Origin: Spirosoma aureum | Lineage (GTDB): Bacteria; Bacteroidota; Bacteroidia; Cytophagales; Spirosomataceae | Assembly: GCF_011604685.1 (NCBI RefSeq) | Contig: NZ_CP050063.1 | Location: 7,543,001-7,607,000, forward strand | Length of the DNA: 64,000 nucleotides | Reading direction: 5' to 3' | Shown: piece after piece, positions 60,388-64,000 of the stretch | Layout: every line of letters begins with the position of its first letter | How positions within the stretch are numbered: the stretch's first letter is position 1 | Program-made: the position numbers and the translations under genes | Notes under the pieces: generated by a model | The model's database searches: none | Told to the model about the DNA's origin: nothing | What the model saw: only the letters and a program-made list of their open reading frames with translations

Positions 60388-61446
60388 ATGATCTCTGATA
60401 AAACAGTTTATAGTCTGCACCGCATCTCAGGTTTAGTAGGTGGCTTATTTATTCTTATCATCACAATAACCGGCTCGATTCTGGTCGTTGATCGGCAAGT
60501 CGATAACCTGTTGAATCCAAATCAAACCCATCTCGAGTCAGTTGGCCAGAGGCAATCGTATGGTAAGTTACTGGCGGTGGTACACTCACAGTATCCTACT
60601 GCTCAGATCCGAAGTATTCAACTGTCGGAAAGCCATAAAGAGGAGGCTGTCCGGGTTGATTTGATGGATAATGGCGTTTGGAAATGGATCGAGCTCAATC
60701 CCTATACTGGTACGATAATTGGCGCACGAAATGCTGAAGCAACGCTTGTCCGACGGGCGCGGGAGCTGCATGAAAATCTACTATTGGAGCCCGTTGGCGG
60801 CTTTATTATGGGGCTGGCAGGTATCTGTCTACTGGCCTCTGTACTAACCGGCACCTGGTATTACCGACGTTCGTTGCTGAGTGTATTCAAAATAGGCGTT
60901 CGCTGGAATAAGTCGGCCCGAATTGTCTATGCCGATATTCATAAATGGCTGGGTGTGGTTGCCTTGCTGTTTATGCTGATGATGAGCGCGACGGGAATTT
61001 TCTTTCACTGGGAGCAAATCGAGCGGAAATTTGGAGACGGGCAAAAAACAGAACAAACCCAACTAGTTCCAATCGCATTCGAACGGATTCAGATCGACTC
61101 GTCAATTGCAATTGCCAAAGGGTCTATTGCTGATTTTCAGCCGGAGTTAATCGACTTTCCAATTCCGGGCGACAGCACATTGGTTATTCGTGGGAATATG
61201 CCGCACAGCATTCGGATGCTTGGCAAGTATAATGTCTCGGCGACTGTAGATGCCCGAAACGGCCACTATATAAGTGGGTTCGATGCCCGCAGTGCTGATC
61301 TGGAGTACATCGCCGAACACATTTTTGAGGAATTACATTTTGGTCGGTATGGTGGCTGGATTTCTCAGGTTATTTATATCCTGTTTGCGTTAACAACCGC
61401 TGTTGTAACGATCACAGGTCTTCTTATCTGGTTGGTTAAGCGTTAA
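60388..61446 (+). CDS. PepSY-associated membrane protein, possible haem/iron reductase
   Basis: The 352-residue protein has four membrane helices (about 15-38, 136-157, 188-210 and 325-348). Two periplasmic PepSY-like stretches lie between them (LLAVVHSQYPTAQIRSIQLS; HISGFDARSADLEYI-like YISGFDARSADLEYIAEHIF). Conserved histidines at helix ends (SLHRISG, ELHENLLL, DIHKWLG, ELHFGRYGG) fit the PepSY_TM family, whose members are often iron-regulated and may bind haem or reduce ferric chelates. It lies between two BNR genes, 14 nt before the third. Confidence 0.9.
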   Translation: MISDKTVYSLHRISGLVGGLFILIITITGSILVVDRQVDNLLNPNQTHLESVGQRQSYGKLLAVVHSQYPTAQIRSIQLSESHKEEAVRVDLMDNGVWKWIELNPYTGTIIGARNAEATLVRRARELHENLLLEPVGGFIMGLAGICLLASVLTGTWYYRRSLLSVFKIGVRWNKSARIVYADIHKWLGVVALLFMLMMSATGIFFHWEQIERKFGDGQKTEQTQLVPIAFERIQIDSSIAIAKGSIADFQPELIDFPIPGDSTLVIRGNMPHSIRMLGKYNVSATVDARNGHYISGFDARSADLEYIAEHIFEELHFGRYGGWISQVIYILFALTTAVVTITGLLIWLVKR

Positions 61447-61460
61447 ACTCAACTTTTTAC

Positions 61461-64000
61461 ATGAGTCTACTTTATGCCTTGAAACGGCAGTTTCTCTTGC
61501 TGCCATTTATCTTCTCAATAGTCGTTGCACAGGCTCAATCTATATCCCCCACTTTCTTCAACGCCATGAAATGGCGGATGATAGGGCCTCATCGGGGTGG
61601 TCGAACCGTTGGTGGTGTGGGGGTGCCTCAGCAACCGAATGTATTTTATATAGGTGTCAACAACGGAGGTGTCTGGAAAACAACCGATTATGGGCGAACC
61701 TGGTTTCCCATTTTCGATGATCAATCTACTGGCTCTATTGGCGATGTGGCTGTGGCACCATCAAATCCCAATGTTATTTACGTAGCCAGTGGCGAAGGGC
61801 TTCATCGTCCGGATTTGTCGGTTGGCAATGGGATGTACAAATCAATCGATGCCGGGAAAACCTGGATACACCTGGGTCTTAGCGACGGCCAGCAAATTGG
61901 TGGAATATCGATAGATCCTACCAACGAAAATCGTGTTTTTGCCGCGGTATTGGGGCACCCCTACGGCCCCAATACCGAACGGGGTGTCTATCGCACTACT
62001 GATGGTGGTAAAACCTGGGACAAAGTATTATACAAAGATCAGGACACCGGGGCGATTCAGGTAACCATTGACCCGAAAAATCCAGCAGTTGTTTACGCTG
62101 ACCTTTGGACCGCACAAGAAGGACCCTGGGAAAATGGGGCATGGCAGGGGAAAGAAAGCGGACTCTATAAGTCAACGGATGGGGGTACAAGCTGGCAGAA
62201 ACTAACCAAGGGGTTACCGACAGTTGAGCAGGGACTGGGTCGAATTGGTTTTTGTATCGCGCCAAGTAGTCCCAATCGGCTTTACGCTACTGTCGATGCT
62301 CCCGAACTTGGCGGAGTTTACCGCTCAGACGATGCAGGCGAAAGCTGGACACGCTTCAATAAAGATCCGCGCTTGTGGGGCCGTGGTAGTGACTTTGCTG
62401 AGGTTAAGGCTCATCCAACTAATCCAGATATCCTGTTCATTGCCGATGTGTCTGCCTGGAAATCTGAAGACGGGGGCAAAACCTGGAATGATTTTCGGGG
62501 TGCACCGGGTGGCGATGACTATCACCGGCTCTGGATCAATCCAAACGACCCCAACACAATGCTGCTGGCTGGAGACCAGGGGGGTATCATTACGGTTAAT
62601 GGCGGTCAAACATTTAGCTCCTGGTATAATCAGGCAACGGCGCAGTTTTATCACGTCAGTACCGACAACAGTTTTCCGTATAACGTCCTTGGCGGCCAGC
62701 AGGAAAGCGGTTCGGTGGGTATTGCCAGTCGCGGCAACGATGGCCAGGTGACCTTTCGGGAGTGGCATCCGGTGGGTGTCGAAGAGTATGGATATGTAGC
62801 CGCCGACCCACTCAACCCCAATATTATCTATGGAGGGAAAGTTACCAAATTCGACAAACAAACGGGTCAGGTACAGAACATTGCTCCCGAAGCTGTTCGT
62901 AGTGGCAAGTACCGATTCGTGCGGACAGCTCCAGTTTTGTTTTCCCCTATCGATCCCAAAACGCTTTATTTTGCGGGCAACGTGCTTTTCAAAACGCAGA
63001 ATGGTGGGAATTCCTGGCAAATAATCAGCCCCGATCTCACCCGTGAAACCTATCCTGATATCCCTGAAAGTGTGGGGGTTTATCGCACTGATGCGATGAA
63101 AACCATGCCACGAAGGGGGGTAATTTATACCATTGCCCCTTCGTACAAGGACGTGAATACGATCTGGATCGGCACCGATGACGGCTATATTCAGATCACC
63201 CGAGATGGGGGGAAAACCTGGAAGAATGTGACTCCTGCCGCCGTTGGTTCCTGGAGTAAAGTGTCTATTCTGGACGCAGGGCACTTTGATGCCAATACCG
63301 CCTATGCCGCCGTGAACCGCATCCGTTGCGACGATATGCGCCCGCACATCTATCGGACACACGATGGGGGTAAAACCTGGCAGGAAATTGTAACTGGTTT
63401 ACCCAACGATCCGATAAACACCATTCGCGAAGACCCTGTTCGTAAAGGCTTATTGTTTGCCGGATCAGAAACTGCCGTTTACGTCTCGTTCGATGATGGA
63501 GATCATTGGCAGTCACTCCGATTGAACATGCCTGCTACCTCAATTCGTGATCTTGTCATCAAAGACAATGATCTGGTGATTGGCACCCACGGCCGCTCGT
63601 TCTGGATTCTGGACGACATTAGTCCCTTACGCCAGTTAACGACTGAACTGATAAAGCAGGACGCTATTCTTTACAAACCTCAACGGGCTTATCGCGTTCG
63701 CTGGAACATGAATACGGATACGCCATTACCCCAGGAAGAACCTGCTGGCCAGAACCCGCCCGATGGTGCCATCATCAACTACTACCTCGCTACCGATGTG
63801 AACACGGTTGTTACACTGGATATCCTGGATGCAGGGGGTAAACTCATACGTCAATACCGAAGCGATGATAAACCCTACAACATTCCTGATGTAAACCTGC
63901 CCTCCTATTGGATTCGGCCACAGCAGATTTTATCCGGTAAAGCGGGTGCCCACCGCTTTCTGTGGGACATGCATTATACACCCTTACCTATTCCCCCGTC
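61461..64000 (+). CDS. Large secreted BNR/sortilin-like propeller protein (paralogue 3), cut by window end
   Basis: The frame is open from ATG 61461 to the window end, about 846 codons with no stop; its end lies outside. A signal peptide (MSLLYALKRQFLLLPFIFSI, cut after AQAQ) precedes FNAMKWRMIGPHRGGRTVGG, aligned with the start of paralogues 1 and 2. Asp-boxes include KTTDYGRTW, KSIDAGKTW, RTTDGGKTW and KSEDGGKTW. The post-propeller segment FWILDDISPLRQL and HRFLWDMHYTPLP also match. It starts 14 nt after the PepSY gene, so it is in the same unit. It appears the most divergent of the three by eye. Confidence 0.9.
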   Translation, partial: MSLLYALKRQFLLLPFIFSIVVAQAQSISPTFFNAMKWRMIGPHRGGRTVGGVGVPQQPNVFYIGVNNGGVWKTTDYGRTWFPIFDDQSTGSIGDVAVAPSNPNVIYVASGEGLHRPDLSVGNGMYKSIDAGKTWIHLGLSDGQQIGGISIDPTNENRVFAAVLGHPYGPNTERGVYRTTDGGKTWDKVLYKDQDTGAIQVTIDPKNPAVVYADLWTAQEGPWENGAWQGKESGLYKSTDGGTSWQKLTKGLPTVEQGLGRIGFCIAPSSPNRLYATVDAPELGGVYRSDDAGESWTRFNKDPRLWGRGSDFAEVKAHPTNPDILFIADVSAWKSEDGGKTWNDFRGAPGGDDYHRLWINPNDPNTMLLAGDQGGIITVNGGQTFSSWYNQATAQFYHVSTDNSFPYNVLGGQQESGSVGIASRGNDGQVTFREWHPVGVEEYGYVAADPLNPNIIYGGKVTKFDKQTGQVQNIAPEAVRSGKYRFVRTAPVLFSPIDPKTLYFAGNVLFKTQNGGNSWQIISPDLTRETYPDIPESVGVYRTDAMKTMPRRGVIYTIAPSYKDVNTIWIGTDDGYIQITRDGGKTWKNVTPAAVGSWSKVSILDAGHFDANTAYAAVNRIRCDDMRPHIYRTHDGGKTWQEIVTGLPNDPINTIREDPVRKGLLFAGSETAVYVSFDDGDHWQSLRLNMPATSIRDLVIKDNDLVIGTHGRSFWILDDISPLRQLTTELIKQDAILYKPQRAYRVRWNMNTDTPLPQEEPAGQNPPDGAIINYYLATDVNTVVTLDILDAGGKLIRQYRSDDKPYNIPDVNLPSYWIRPQQILSGKAGAHRFLWDMHYTPLPIPP

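Noticed and set aside
62325-63362. 345-codon minus-strand frame
   Set aside because: It lies opposite the third BNR gene. Antisense frames stay open because of the codon bias of the repeats, and the product shows no domain.
1-64000. tRNA or rRNA genes
   Set aside because: No intergenic region showed a cloverleaf with GTTCRA-type T-arm or a conserved rRNA word on reading; a tRNAscan-type search would settle it.

Overview
The window looks like chromosomal DNA from a Bacteroidota of the order Cytophagales, most like Spirosoma or a close relative. This is inferred from gene content, not from a database search. The signs are many TonB-dependent receptors with carboxypeptidase-regulatory N-termini, a DUF5686 protein, a type IX secretion sorting domain, several LytS/LytTR two-component genes, BNR-propeller giants, and promoters of the Bacteroidetes TTG / TAnnTTTG type. 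No rRNA, tRNA, CRISPR array, prophage or replication origin was recognised.

Layout. 1-7.7 kb: a collagen-repeat/S74-like surface protein, a small cytochrome c, a methyltransferase, a DUF5686 outer-membrane protein, pyrR, pth and a secreted protein of unknown role. 7.7-12.3 kb: a repeat-bearing non-coding stretch and a 1280-residue secreted mosaic (beta-helix, plant-like LRRs, Ig-like modules, type IX sorting tail). 12.5-21.7 kb: an alpha/beta hydrolase, a TonB-type receptor, an outer-membrane barrel, a broken LytTR gene beside a two-component-propeller histidine kinase, and an Hsp20 pair. 22.0-25.1 kb: a tightly coupled operon of ABC ATPase, an unlisted 37-residue membrane peptide, a permease, a YtrA-like GntR regulator and a secreted beta-rich protein, preceded by a YtrA-type operator. 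25.1-31.9 kb: a methyltransferase, a barrel protein, a diheme cytochrome, a glycosyltransferase, an orphan LytS kinase and a lipoprotein. 32.0-32.9 kb: a decayed IS982-like element next to a TolC/HlyD efflux pair that has no visible pump. 36-40.7 kb: an aminotransferase IV, mazG, a phosphoesterase, a polysaccharide deacetylase and a K+ channel. 41-45.2 kb: a LytS/LytTR pair with a likely LytTR binding site facing a DoxX-like/DUF1624 gene pair, then a VOC-family relic.

45.2-64 kb is a haem/iron uptake region made of two divergent transcription units. The minus-strand unit runs BNR propeller protein, small membrane-anchored protein, TonB receptor, HmuT, HmuU, HmuV. The plus-strand unit runs haem-type TonB receptor, second BNR protein, PepSY membrane protein, third BNR protein (cut by the window end). 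A 38-bp near-palindrome lies in the shared control region. Three large secreted BNR-propeller paralogues embedded in a haem uptake locus form the most interesting candidate system here. The second is the ABC/GntR operon with its overlapped micro-gene.

Many genes are followed by long inverted repeats, often without a T-tract, which probably act as terminators or mRNA 3'-end structures. Where an in-frame start upstream lacked a signal peptide or domain match, the downstream ATG was preferred, and the entry says so.
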